From: UMGS1590 sp963558655
GTDB lineage: Bacteria > Bacillota > Peptococcia > Peptococcales > Peptococcaceae
DNA: 64,000 nt
Direction of reading: 5' to 3'
Assembly (NCBI GenBank): GCA_963558655.1
Contig: CAUWHJ010000013.1
Location: forward strand, 20,326 to 84,325
In this document: piece after piece, positions 1-8,194 of the stretch
How positions within the stretch are numbered: position 1 is the first letter of the stretch
Layout of the letters: each line of letters begins with the position of its first letter
Made by a program: the position numbers and the translations under genes
The notes under the pieces: generated by a model
What the model was told of the DNA's origin: nothing
Databases searched by the model: none
The model's input: the letters and a program-made list of their open reading frames with translations, nothing else

Positions 1-441
1 TTCCTGTTGAAAACCATTGGGATAGCAAAGGCGGGTTTTCAACAACTTCCACAGCGTTTTTTGTTTTCCCCAGAAAATCACATGTGGAAAACGATTTTTT
101 GGAAAAAGCTGTGAAAAAGCAATGAATAAAAATTCATAAGCGTGAATAATAACGACAGCAAGCGATTTTCAAAAATCGGTGAAGGTTGGTCAGTTTTATG
201 GCGCACGTTGGCGTTCACTAGGGATAACCTCTGCTATTTATCCACAAAAAACGGTCGTGTGTGGAAAACTTTGTGGATAAATCAGCCGAAATTAACGGAT
301 TTTCAGAGGTTTTCCACATAAATCCTCGGTTTTGCGGGTTACGTTTCACACAGTAGGTGGAAAACCTCTGTTTTTGCTGTTTTATGTGCAAAAGTTTTCC
401 ACGGCGTTCTCGCTTGCATATTCTTTACGGGCTTATGCAGC
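1..441. other. oriC left part: DnaA-box cluster downstream of dnaA
   Basis: This non-coding stretch lies past the 3' end of dnaA. Nine-base DnaA boxes are visible on both strands: TGTGGAAAA at 83-91, TTATCCACA at 238-246, TGTGGAAAA at 260-268, TGTGGATAA at 272-280 and TTTTCCACA at 310-318, with near-matches around 352 and 385. In Bacillota such a cluster commonly lies between dnaA and dnaN and forms one half of a bipartite origin. dnaN itself would lie left of the window, so that assignment is inference. No gene was seen here. Confidence 0.75.
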
Positions 442-1848
442 TTAGGATTCGATGGCACGGCGAATGTTGTGAATGTCGCTTTGCAGAAGCGGGTCTTGCG
501 AGAGACTGTCCTCAATTTTGTCGATGGCATTGGAAACGGTGCTGTGGTCTTTCTTGAAAAGTTTGCCAATGGCTGGCAGGCTCATGGAGAGCAGATTGCG
601 GCAGAAATACATCGACACCTGGCGTGGCAAAAGCACGTCTTTTTTGCGGCTGGTGCCCATCATTTTGTCACGGGAAAGACCGTAATACTCGCACACTTTC
701 GTGATAACGATGTCTTGTGTCAGGTGCTTTTCATGGGTGACTTTGTTTTTGATGGTGCGTTCTGCCAGTTCCAGCGTAATCGGCTGGTTGGAGATGCGTG
801 CCGTGCTGATGAGGGTTTGCAGCGCCCCTTCTAAGGTACGAATGTTCACATCAACATTATCAACAATGTATTCAATGATGCGGTTGTCCACCACGGCGTT
901 TTCCATTTCTGCCTTCTTTTGCAAGATGGCGATGCGGGTTTCCAGATTTGGTACTTGAATGTCGCTCAACACGCCGCCTTCAAAACGGGTGACCAGGCGT
1001 TCTTCCAAATCGGGAATTTCGCGCGGCAATTTATCAGAGGTGATGATGATTTGGCGGTTGTTGTTGCGGAGCTGCTCAAAAGTATGGAAGAATTCTTCCT
1101 GGGTTCCTTCTTTACCGGTCAAAAATTGAATATCGTCAATCAAAAGAATATCCACGTTGCGGTATTTATCCCGAAATGCCACGTTTTGGTTGGAAGAAAT
1201 CGAAGAAATGTATTCGTTGGTAAAGTTTTCGCAGGTGGTGAACTTGATTTTGGCGTTCGGCTGTGCCTGCAAAATCTGGTAGGCGATGGCATTGATGAGG
1301 TGGGTTTTGCCAAGGCCGGAATTGCCATAGATGAACAGCGGGTTGATGGTTTTCACACAGTCCAAATCACGGCTCATATCATCGGCGATGGCTTTGCAGA
1401 AAGCGTGCGCTGCTTCGTTGTTTTTGCCAATGACGAAGGTTTCAAAGGTATAGTTTGGCTGCAATTTGTGGCCGTCCAACACTTCCAGGCGTGGGGTTGG
1501 GCCGGCAGGCGTGAGGGTGTCAAAAATGTCGTGCTCGTTGCCCTTGCCTACCTCTTTTTTTTCAGCGCGCAGCTGGCGAAACTGTTCTGCCGATTCGCTG
1601 TCCAAAAAACGGATGTCAACATGGTCTTCCCCCAGCGCTTTACGCACCCATGTGAGCAGCGAATCCCCAAAGCCAAGATCCGTCAAGCCGGATCGCTGGG
1701 CATCGTTGTTTACCTCCACCACATAATGATGATCTACAAAATCCAGCGGCATCAAATCCCGATACCAGGCATTGTAGATAACGTCGGTCACCTCATTTTT
1801 AATCTGCATGAGGGCTGTTTGCCACGCCTGCATATAACGTTGCTCCAT
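442..1848 (-). CDS. dnaA: Chromosomal replication initiator protein DnaA
   Basis: DnaA is the AAA+ initiator that binds DnaA boxes and melts oriC. The 468-residue product has an N-terminal helical domain, a variable linker (about 85-125), an AAA+ core with Walker A GNSGLGKT and Walker B LLIDD, and a C-terminal DNA-binding domain ending in a DHSTV signature. The start at 1848 (MEQRYM) is chosen because a GGAGG lies 7 nt upstream; the frame stays open to 1929 but that extension has no ribosome binding site. The usual F-G-G-R-D-H loop before the signature reads F-K-K-D-H here, one residue shorter. The gene is flanked on both sides by DnaA boxes and is divergent from mnmE. Identification is secure. 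Confidence 0.97.
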   Translation of the reverse strand: MEQRYMQAWQTALMQIKNEVTDVIYNAWYRDLMPLDFVDHHYVVEVNNDAQRSGLTDLGFGDSLLTWVRKALGEDHVDIRFLDSESAEQFRQLRAEKKEVGKGNEHDIFDTLTPAGPTPRLEVLDGHKLQPNYTFETFVIGKNNEAAHAFCKAIADDMSRDLDCVKTINPLFIYGNSGLGKTHLINAIAYQILQAQPNAKIKFTTCENFTNEYISSISSNQNVAFRDKYRNVDILLIDDIQFLTGKEGTQEEFFHTFEQLRNNNRQIIITSDKLPREIPDLEERLVTRFEGGVLSDIQVPNLETRIAILQKKAEMENAVVDNRIIEYIVDNVDVNIRTLEGALQTLISTARISNQPITLELAERTIKNKVTHEKHLTQDIVITKVCEYYGLSRDKMMGTSRKKDVLLPRQVSMYFCRNLLSMSLPAIGKLFKKDHSTVSNAIDKIEDSLSQDPLLQSDIHNIRRAIES

Positions 1849-2377
1849 AATGGTTCCTCCAATTTTTATTGCTAGAGACGACTTTTCCACAAAATGTGGA
1901 TGAATGGGCTGTGGAAAAAAGGTCGTCACAAATCATGCTCTCATAATCATAGCATACAAATTTCATTTTCGCACCCTCTGAAACACCGTTTAGAAAACGC
2001 TTTGGTGCACTTTTCCATAGGCTTTTCAACAGTTCCGCAGGAGCTTTCCAAAGCCTTAATAAAATCAACACCTGTATCTGACGGGATTTGAGGTAGTTTT
2101 CCACATATCCCCAGAATGTGAAAAAAACTTTTCCACAAGCGTAAAATTTTTTTACACAGCCTCTTTTTGTAAAAACGACGTCTTCCACAAGAAAATCCAC
2201 ACACCCGTTCTCTAGTAGGCACTATGAACGCAAGGGGCGAGATATGCACTTTTCCACAGTTTTCTTGTGGAAAAGTGTTGATTATTGTGGAAAAATCAGA
2301 CAATAAAGAACAAGATGTCAACAGTTTTGGCGCTGCGTTGGGGAAAACAGGGGACGCTTTTGACGGGTGTTTTTGCG
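1849..2377. other. oriC right part: DnaA-box cluster between dnaA and mnmE
   Basis: Non-coding DNA upstream of dnaA. Boxes seen: TTTTCCACA at 1883-1891, 2097-2105, 2129-2137 and 2250-2258; TGTGGAAAA at 1910-1918, 2266-2274 and 2286-2294; variants TGTGGATGA at 1895-1903, TTTTCCATA at 2011-2019 and TCTTCCACA at 2181-2189. The A/T-rich run around 2117-2175 is the best candidate for the unwinding element. This is the expected place for the main origin in Bacillota. The dnaA promoter should also be here; TATGCT/TATGAT-like -10 hexamers occur on the minus strand near 1940-1955 but the -35 is unclear. Confidence 0.85.
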
Positions 2378-2407
2378 TTGCCGTGGCTTTGGCGTTTGTG
2401 CTACACT
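2378..2407 (+). promoter_or_regulatory. Probable promoter of mnmE-mnmG-rsmG
   Basis: TTGCCG (2378-2383), an 18-bp spacer, then TACACT (2402-2407), placed 33 bp ahead of the mnmE start. It is close to the sigma-A consensus and adjoins the last DnaA boxes of the origin. Confidence 0.55.
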
Positions 2408-2440
2408 AGGGAGAGATTTTAGAGAAATGGGGAATCATTC

Positions 2441-3799
2441 ATGGGCGTCACGGATACGATTGCGGCGATTATTACAGCGCCTGGGCGTGCAGCGGTTGGC
2501 ATCATTCGTTTGAGTGGTGCACAGGCGGTGGAGCTGGCGCAGGCAGTATATGAAGGAAAGGCGGATTTTTCTCAGGCAGAAAGCCACACGATTCACTATG
2601 GCTGGGTGCGTGAGGGCGACAGGCGCATTGATGAGGCGTTGTTTTTGCTGATGCGTGGGCCACGCAGCTATACGGGCGAAGATGTGGTGGAGATTCAATG
2701 CCACGGGGGCACCACTTCGACGCAGGAGATTTTGCGTTTGCTTCTTAAAAAGGGGGCACGTTTGGCAGATGCAGGCGAGTTTACAAAACGTGCGTTTGTG
2801 AATGGCAAGCTGGATCTGACTCGGGCAGAAGCGGTGATGGACATTGTGGACGCTAAGAGCGAGGCGGCGCTGGCACAGGCGGTGGCGCAAAAAAGCGGTG
2901 TGCTGGAGGCACGGATTCGCAGTGCGCGTGATGCGGTGTTGGAGCTGGTGGCGTTTATTCAGGCGGATTTGGATTATCCGGAGGACGATATTGAACGCCT
3001 GAGCGATGAGGAGCTGGCGGAGCGTGTGGGCGCAGTGGCTGAGGACGTGGCTGCGCTGGTGCAGTCGGCAGAGCGTGGGCGTGTGTACCGTGAGGGTGTG
3101 CGTATGGTCATCATGGGGGCGCCGAATGTGGGCAAGTCGAGCTTGCTCAATGCGCTCTTGGGGCGTGATCGTGCGATTGTGACGGATATTGCCGGCACCA
3201 CCCGTGATGTAGTGACGGAACATTTGACGATTCACGGTGTGCCGGTGGAAATTTTGGATACGGCGGGGATTCGTGAAACGGCCGATCAAATTGAAGCGAT
3301 TGGCGTGGAGCGTGCCCGTGAGGCGGCGCAGGAAGCGGATTTGGTGCTTTATGTGATTGATTCTGCCCGTGGCGCCAGTGACGAGGATGTGGCACAAATG
3401 CGAGCACTTTCGGATAAGGCGTTGATTTTGGTGGCAAATAAGAGCGATTTGGCACCGGAGGCAGCGCTGCCGGAGGGCGTGCCGGTGGTGCGTACAGCGG
3501 CAAAGGCCGGTGTGGGCATGGAGGCATTGGAAGATGCCATTGCCGCACAGATTCTTTCTGATGCGCGTGTGGGCACAGGCGATGCCGCGGTGGTGTCAAA
3601 CGCACGGCATCTGGCATTGTTGGAGCGCACGCAGAGCGATTTGGCGAGCTTCTTAGAGGGGCTTTCTTTTGGCATGAGCAAAGATATTTTGGTGATTGAT
3701 TTGCAAAATGCCTGGGAAAATTTAGGGATGATTACTGGCGATACGGCATCGGAAGACCTCATTGATACGATTTTTGCAAACTTTTGCCTGGGAAAATAG
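2441..3799 (+). CDS. mnmE: tRNA modification GTPase MnmE
   Basis: MnmE works with MnmG to install the (carboxymethyl)aminomethyl group on wobble uridine-34 of certain tRNAs. The 452-residue protein has the N-terminal tetrahydrofolate-binding domain (about 1-120), a helical domain split around an inserted GTPase (about 215-375, P-loop GAPNVGKSS, then DTAG and NKSD) and the C-terminal FCLGK, where the cysteine is the family's conserved residue. Length is typical. It heads a three-gene operon with mnmG and rsmG. In many Bacillota rpmH-rnpA-yidC-jag precede mnmE; here mnmE directly abuts the origin. Confidence 0.97.
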   Translation: MGVTDTIAAIITAPGRAAVGIIRLSGAQAVELAQAVYEGKADFSQAESHTIHYGWVREGDRRIDEALFLLMRGPRSYTGEDVVEIQCHGGTTSTQEILRLLLKKGARLADAGEFTKRAFVNGKLDLTRAEAVMDIVDAKSEAALAQAVAQKSGVLEARIRSARDAVLELVAFIQADLDYPEDDIERLSDEELAERVGAVAEDVAALVQSAERGRVYREGVRMVIMGAPNVGKSSLLNALLGRDRAIVTDIAGTTRDVVTEHLTIHGVPVEILDTAGIRETADQIEAIGVERAREAAQEADLVLYVIDSARGASDEDVAQMRALSDKALILVANKSDLAPEAALPEGVPVVRTAAKAGVGMEALEDAIAAQILSDARVGTGDAAVVSNARHLALLERTQSDLASFLEGLSFGMSKDILVIDLQNAWENLGMITGDTASEDLIDTIFANFCLGK

Positions 3800-3812
3800 G
3801 AGCACTTTTATT

Positions 3813-5702
3813 ATGAAAAAAATATATGATTATCCCACCCATTATGATGTGATTGTCGTTGGCGGCGGCCATGCTGGCTGCGAAGCGGCGCTGGCTTGTG
3901 CCAAGCTGGGACATGAGACGCTGTTGTGCACGATTAGTTTGGACCATATTGCGCTTTTGCCATGCAATCCGTCTATTGGCGGTCCGGCGAAGGCACATTT
4001 GGTGCGTGAGATTGATGCGCTGGGCGGTGCGATGGGTGAAGTGGCTGATGAATGTCTGATTCAGATGCGTGTGCTGAACACGTCCAAGGGGCCGGCGGTA
4101 CATTCGCTGCGTGCCCAGATGGACAAGGAGCTGTATCGGCATACGATGACGGCACGCCTGGAACATACCGAGCATTTGACGATTAAGCAGTTTATTGCGG
4201 AGGAGCTGCTCATAGAGGACGGCGCTGTGTGCGGCGTGGTGGACCATACGGGCATTGCCTATTATGGCAAGCGGGTGATTCTCTGCACGGGCACCTATTT
4301 GAAAAGCCGCATCATCATTGGCGAGTACAGCGAAAATGCCGGCCCACAGGGGCAGCTTGCGGCAAACAAGCTCTCCGATTCGCTGCGTGAGGCAGGCTTT
4401 GAGGTGGTGCGTTTCAAAACAGGCACACCGGCGCGTGTGGACGTGCGTAGTGTGGATTTTTCAAAGATGGAAGTGCAGCCGTCTGATGCCAGCGAGATGC
4501 ATTTTTCGTTCTGGCACGACCATGATTATGACAATGGGTTGCCGAAGGTGGCTTGCCATCTCACCTACACCAATGCCGACACGCACGCCATCATTCGTGC
4601 CAATCTCGACCGCTCGCCGCTGTATTCGGGCTTTATTGAAGGCACGGGGCCACGCTACTGCCCTTCTATTGAGGACAAGGTGGTGCGTTTTTCAGATAAG
4701 AGCCGCCATCAGCTTTTCATTGAGCCGGAGGGGCTGGAAACGACGGAGCTGTATGTGCAGGGCTTTTCGTCGAGCCTGCCAATGGACGTGCAGCTCAAGA
4801 TGATTCATACGCTGCCGGGGCTGGAAAAGTGCGAGGTGATGCGTCCGGCGTATGCTATTGAGTATGATTTGGTGGACCCACAGGAGCTGCGGCCAAGTTT
4901 AGAAATGAAGCGGGTGCGTGGGCTGTATTGCGCCGGACAAATCAATGGCACATCGGGCTACGAAGAAGCAGCGGCGCAGGGGTTGATGGCGGGCATCAAT
5001 GCGAGCCTTTCCCTGCGTGGCGAAGAGCCGTTGGTGTTGGGGCGCCACGAGGCGTACATTGGGGTGTTGATTGACGACCTTGTGATTAAGGGTACGAACG
5101 AACCGTATCGTATGTTGACCAGCCGCTGCGAGTATCGCTTGCTGTTGCGTGAGGACAACGCCGACCGCCGTTTGTCGGACTATGGCCATAAAGTGGGGCT
5201 GCTTTCAGATGACAAATATGCGCGCTATCAGGCACGCTGGGCAGCCATTGAGGCAGAAATGGCACGTTTGCAAGCCACGTCGGTGCAGCCAGATGAGGTG
5301 GCAGCGATGCTTGAGGCAGCCGGCAGCGAGCTGCTGCGTCAGGGCACCCGTTTGGCACAGCTGCTCAAGCGGCCGATGCTGCATTATGCCGATCTTCTGG
5401 CACATGGCTTTGGCGATGATACGCTGGCGCCGGAAGTGACAAGCGAGGTTGAAATCATCATTAAATATGAAGGCTACATTCAAAAACAGCGTGAACAGGT
5501 GGGGCGTGCGGCGAAACTGGAAAGCCGCCGTCTGCCGGAGGATATGGATTATCAGAACGTGAGCAATCTGCGTTTGGAAGCACGCCAGAAGCTGGCTGCG
5601 GTGCGGCCGGAAACGGTGGGGCAAGCCAGCCGCATTTCCGGCGTGAATCCGGCGGACATCACGGCGCTGTTGGTGTGGCTTGAGCATACACGGAGGGCTT
5701 GA
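3813..5702 (+). CDS. mnmG: tRNA uridine-5-carboxymethylaminomethyl modification enzyme MnmG (GidA)
   Basis: FAD-dependent partner of MnmE in wobble-uridine modification. The 629-residue protein carries the Rossmann FAD motif GGGHAGCEAA near the N-terminus, the GGPAKA stretch, and the helical C-terminal domain that contacts MnmE. The start at 3813 is chosen because AGGAG (3798-3802), which overlaps the end of mnmE, is correctly spaced; the upstream in-frame codon at 3762 lies inside mnmE. It is followed by rsmG with only 2 nt between stop and start, so the genes are probably co-transcribed and translationally coupled. Confidence 0.97.
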   Translation: MKKIYDYPTHYDVIVVGGGHAGCEAALACAKLGHETLLCTISLDHIALLPCNPSIGGPAKAHLVREIDALGGAMGEVADECLIQMRVLNTSKGPAVHSLRAQMDKELYRHTMTARLEHTEHLTIKQFIAEELLIEDGAVCGVVDHTGIAYYGKRVILCTGTYLKSRIIIGEYSENAGPQGQLAANKLSDSLREAGFEVVRFKTGTPARVDVRSVDFSKMEVQPSDASEMHFSFWHDHDYDNGLPKVACHLTYTNADTHAIIRANLDRSPLYSGFIEGTGPRYCPSIEDKVVRFSDKSRHQLFIEPEGLETTELYVQGFSSSLPMDVQLKMIHTLPGLEKCEVMRPAYAIEYDLVDPQELRPSLEMKRVRGLYCAGQINGTSGYEEAAAQGLMAGINASLSLRGEEPLVLGRHEAYIGVLIDDLVIKGTNEPYRMLTSRCEYRLLLREDNADRRLSDYGHKVGLLSDDKYARYQARWAAIEAEMARLQATSVQPDEVAAMLEAAGSELLRQGTRLAQLLKRPMLHYADLLAHGFGDDTLAPEVTSEVEIIIKYEGYIQKQREQVGRAAKLESRRLPEDMDYQNVSNLRLEARQKLAAVRPETVGQASRISGVNPADITALLVWLEHTRRA

Positions 5703-5704
5703 CG

Positions 5705-6421
5705 ATGCGAGACATTGAAACCTTGATTGCCCAAACGCTGGCGCCACGTTTTGCGCTGAGCGATACGCAGTGTGCACAGTTTGCCCGCTACTATGAGCTG
5801 CTTGTGGATTGGAACACACGCATGAACCTCACTGCCATTACGGCGCCTGCCGAAGCGGTGGAAAAACATTTTCTGGATAGTTTGCTGCTGCTTGAGGACG
5901 TGCCAATGGCTGCCGGCGAACGCCTGATTGATGTGGGCACAGGCGCTGGTTTTCCGGGGATTCCTCTTGCCATCGCCCGTCCGGCGCTTTCTGTGACGCT
6001 GTTGGACAGTTTGCGTAAGCGTGTAACGTTTTTGGAAGCGGTGATTTCTGAACTGGGGCTTTCTAACGTGCAGGCGTATCACGAGCGTGCCGAGCTTTTT
6101 GCCAAGCGCAGCGAACAGCGTGATGCTTACGACTGGGCAACGGCACGAGCGGTGGCACGTTTGCCGTTGCTTTTGGAATATTGCCTGCCGTTTGTGCGGA
6201 CGGGCGGAACGTTTATTGCCTGCAAAGGGCCGGACGGCGCTCGCGAGCTGGCGGAATCTGCCCATGCGTTGGAAGCACTGCAAGGCCGCCATGTACGCAC
6301 CTGCGCCCATACCCTGCCAGGCGGCGACACACGGGACATTCTCTTGATTGAAAAAGTGGCGCCAACCCCTTCACGCTTTCCACGCAAGCCCGGCGCTGCG
6401 GAAAAATCGCCGCTGCGCTGA
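5705..6421 (+). CDS. rsmG: 16S rRNA (guanine-527-N7)-methyltransferase RsmG (GidB)
   Basis: SAM-dependent methyltransferase acting on G527 of 16S rRNA. The 238-residue product has the family's MNLTAI segment near residue 40, the SAM motif DVGTGAGFPGIPLA at about 79-92, and SLRKRVTFLE following it. The ATG at 5705 has GGAGGG 7 nt upstream and is preferred to the TTG two codons earlier. It is the last gene of the mnmE operon. In B. subtilis noc, parA and parB follow soon after; here about 21 kb of accessory DNA intervenes before parA. Confidence 0.95.
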   Translation: MRDIETLIAQTLAPRFALSDTQCAQFARYYELLVDWNTRMNLTAITAPAEAVEKHFLDSLLLLEDVPMAAGERLIDVGTGAGFPGIPLAIARPALSVTLLDSLRKRVTFLEAVISELGLSNVQAYHERAELFAKRSEQRDAYDWATARAVARLPLLLEYCLPFVRTGGTFIACKGPDGARELAESAHALEALQGRHVRTCAHTLPGGDTRDILLIEKVAPTPSRFPRKPGAAEKSPLR

Positions 6422-6449
6422 ATGGTTATCCAAACTTGAACATCAGTTA

Positions 6450-6655
6450 TCCCCAGCTGTGGAAAAAATTCTGGAAAACTGTGGATAATTACCTAAGGTT
6501 TTCCAAAAGCCCTTTCATAAAAAGATAAAATTTCTCGGAATTTGTTGATGTTTTCCATAATCATCGCCAGTTTCCCACAGTTTTCCACCGATGTTTTCCA
6601 CAACTGTGGGAATGTGTGGGAAAAATACACAGATTTTCCGCAGGCTTTCCACAGT
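6450..6655. other. Third DnaA-box cluster, downstream of rsmG
   Basis: Non-coding segment with exact boxes TGTGGAAAA (6459-6467), TGTGGATAA (6480-6488) and TTTTCCACA (6594-6602), plus one-mismatch forms TTTTCCATA (6551), TTTCCCACA (6571), TTTTCCACC (6581), TGTGGGAAT (6605), TGTGGGAAA (6615) and CTTTCCACA (6645). The density is similar to the two clusters flanking dnaA. It ends about 20 bp before a strong promoter. It may be a DnaA-titrating or DnaA-regulated site, or a remnant of the origin. Confidence 0.65.
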
Positions 6656-6676
6656 GTTCCTCAATCGTTTGGGGAT

Positions 6677-6705
6677 TTGACGAATAGTGAGAAAATTGTT
6701 ATAAT
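6677..6705 (+). promoter_or_regulatory. Strong sigma-A-type promoter
   Basis: TTGACG (6677-6682), exactly 17 bp, then TATAAT (6700-6705). It would start a transcript near 6712 that ends at the terminator around 6980. It lies immediately downstream of the third DnaA-box cluster. Confidence 0.75.
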
Positions 6706-6792
6706 GATGATGGAAAATCATTTTTTCAGCGGCAGCAACTGTGGCCAGCTACCGCTGAAAAACAGGCAAAGCGCAACAAGGAGGTATGTGGA

Positions 6793-6846
6793 ATGACCAA
6801 TCTTCAAAGCTGCTGTTGTTTATCGCCTGTGGAATGTCGGGCGTAG
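6793..6846 (+). CDS. Possible 17-aa cysteine-rich peptide
   Basis: Reads MTNLQSCCCLSPVECRA then TAG. The ATG at 6793 has AAGGAGGT (6778-6785) at ideal spacing. Nothing is known of such a peptide and the frame partly overlaps the RNA stems described for 6712-6984. Translation could remodel those stems, as in leader-peptide attenuation, but no structural gene follows before the terminator. It may simply be a chance ORF behind a purine-rich stretch. Confidence 0.3.
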   Translation: MTNLQSCCCLSPVECRA

Positions 6847-6934
6847 CAATGTCACTTTTGACACGTGGATCCGACATACCAAACGTTTTTCACGGCAGTT
6901 TATGGCAAACAGGCGATGGCTTGTTTGCTTGCGT

Positions 6935-6984
6935 AAAAAAATCCCTTCCGCTTCATGTACTTATGAAACGGAAGGGATTTTTTT
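6935..6984. terminator. Bidirectional intrinsic terminator
   Basis: A-run, then ATCCCTTCCG pairing with CGGAAGGGAT and an inner TTCAT/ATGAA extension, then a T-run. It serves the transcript from 6712 and, on the other strand, the GNAT gene at 7045-7599. Confidence 0.85.
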
Positions 6985-7044
6985 GTTTTCTTTCATTATA
7001 GCATAGAAAGAGAGACATAGAGAAACGTTCGCCAAAGCGATGCT

Positions 7045-7599
7045 TCAGGGATGAATGAATTGGCCGTCTTTGAGCGCTGGCTGCACATTGGGATTGTGGC
7101 GTGCAGGGTCGAAATAATCGGCGGTGCGGAAGTAAAACTGGCATTTCACACGGTCGCCGGCTTTGTAGCAGGCGCTGTCCTCCGGCACTTGCACGGTGGC
7201 ACGCAGCTCACCGCCCAATGCTTCTAAGGTGCGGCGGCTGGCGGCGTTGTCGGGATTGCAGGTGATAATACATTCTTCCATGCCAAGTTCGTAGGCAAAG
7301 TGCAGCATCAGGCGAGAGGCTTTGAGCGCATAGTGGTGCCCACGATGCTGGCGATAGACACGGTAGCCGATGTTGCCGGAATAGGCAATTTCTGCGTGTG
7401 TGCCCAGGCGCAGGTCGCAATGGCCGAGTTCACGGCGCATTTCACTGGCAGAAACGATTTTGAAAAAATAGCTGGGCAGACCGCCCACATAGGCGGAGCC
7501 CCACTGGTACTGGCGCAGGAGCAGACAAATGTCGCCATCTGTGAGATGGGTGGTGGGCTGTGCGTGCAGCGGGTGCAAGAGATTTTTGAAAAAGGCCAT
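7045..7599 (-). CDS. GNAT-family N-acetyltransferase
   Basis: A 184-residue protein with the GNAT fold. The acetyl-CoA region reads YRVYRQHRGHHYALKASRLM around residues 80-100, followed by CNPDNAASRRTLEALGGELR, the usual N-x-A-S-x-x-x-x-x-x-G pattern of the RimJ/RimL-like branch. The substrate cannot be told. A start at 7599 is supported by AAGGAG about 10 nt upstream; TACAAT near 7634-7639 on the minus strand is a possible -10. It stands alone, convergent with the small transcript at 6.7-7.0 kb. Confidence 0.8.
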   Translation of the reverse strand: MAFFKNLLHPLHAQPTTHLTDGDICLLLRQYQWGSAYVGGLPSYFFKIVSASEMRRELGHCDLRLGTHAEIAYSGNIGYRVYRQHRGHHYALKASRLMLHFAYELGMEECIITCNPDNAASRRTLEALGGELRATVQVPEDSACYKAGDRVKCQFYFRTADYFDPARHNPNVQPALKDGQFIHP

Positions 7600-7696
7600 A
7601 ATAAAGATGCTCCTTGCTTGTAATCTTAGGTTGATTGTACCACATTCACCGCAAACATTCTATGCGAAAAGCATAACCCCAAAGAAGGCGCTGCCG

Positions 7697-8017
7697 TTAA
7701 TGACCGCTGGTGGCTTTTAAGCCAATCAATCCTACAATGACCATGCCCACAAAGAGCGCGCGCAGCGGAAACATGGGTTCTTTGAAAAGAAGCATACCAA
7801 CAATCACAGAACCTAACGCACCAATCCCTGTCCAGATGGCGTAAGCGGTGCCCATGGGCAGGGTTTTCATGACATGGGAAAGCAAGAAAAAGCTGGCAAT
7901 CATGCCGATGATGGTGAGTGCGGTGTAAAAATGGACGGTGAAACCATGAGAGAGTTTCATGCAGGTGGCCCAAAAGACTTCAAAGAGTCCGGCGATGAAA
8001 AGTGTTATCCAAGCCAT
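7697..8017 (-). CDS. sugE: SMR-family exporter, SugE/Gdx (guanidinium exporter) type
   Basis: Four-helix small multidrug resistance protein of 106 residues. It keeps the membrane glutamate in helix 1 (GLFEVFWA, about residue 13) and the GTAYAIWTGIGALGS stretch typical of the SugE/Gdx branch, whose members export guanidinium by proton exchange. The start at 8017 is preferred over 8047 because AGGAGGAG lies 8-15 nt upstream and the shorter form has the standard SMR length. Its leader contains an intrinsic-terminator hairpin, described separately, which fits riboswitch or attenuation control. Substrate is inferred from the subfamily. Confidence 0.85.
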   Translation of the reverse strand: MAWITLFIAGLFEVFWATCMKLSHGFTVHFYTALTIIGMIASFFLLSHVMKTLPMGTAYAIWTGIGALGSVIVGMLLFKEPMFPLRALFVGMVIVGLIGLKATSGH

Positions 8018-8192
8018 CGTTCCATCTCCTCCTTTCTTTTTCATCATGTGAGATTAACGTGTCGTTAAAGAACGTTAAGATGGGATAAAAATGCAAAAGA
8101 AAAAGACGCCGTGCAGCTGTATCTTCTAAGGCCTATCGATACAGTGCAGAGCGTCTGTGTCCACCCGGCGGCGGACGGTATTTTCTTTTGTT
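8018..8192 (-). promoter_or_regulatory. Attenuator-type leader of the sugE gene (candidate guanidine-responsive RNA)
   Basis: The minus-strand promoter TTGACA-N17-TAGCAT starts a roughly 170-nt leader. It contains GTCC...GGAC (a small hairpin with a GC-rich loop) and then a long hairpin at 8104-8156: AGACGC, TGCA and TGTATC each pair with their complements on the other arm. It is followed at once by a U-run, so it should act as a terminator inside the 5' leader. Leaders of gdx/sugE genes often carry guanidine riboswitches, but I could not match the sequence with confidence to classes I, II or III. Class IV is terminator-linked and remains possible. Confidence 0.5.
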
Positions 8193-8194
8193 TT

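Larger units (their letters stand above)
6712..6984 (+). ncRNA. Candidate structured small transcript of unknown class
   Basis: Bounded by the promoter at 6677-6705 and the terminator at 6935-6984. The predicted RNA opens with a hairpin (6722-6732 pairing with 6752-6762, 11 bp without mismatch, plus 3 bp above one mismatch). Further on, ATCGCCTGT (6822-6830) pairs perfectly with ACAGGCGAT (6909-6917). Directly inside it GGAATGTCGG (6831-6840) pairs with CCGACATACC (6871-6880) with one mismatch, and TGTCA (6850-6854) pairs with TGACA (6859-6863). A well-placed ribosome binding site and a 17-codon ORF lie between the hairpins. I recognise no tmRNA, SRP, RNase P or 6S signature. It could be a small RNA, a peptide mRNA, or both. 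Confidence 0.5.

Noticed and set aside
6786..7001. 71-codon ORF starting MWNDQSSKLL
   Set aside because: Its start lies 1 nt after the ribosome binding site and its frame runs through the terminator stem. The ATG at 6793 in another frame is correctly spaced.
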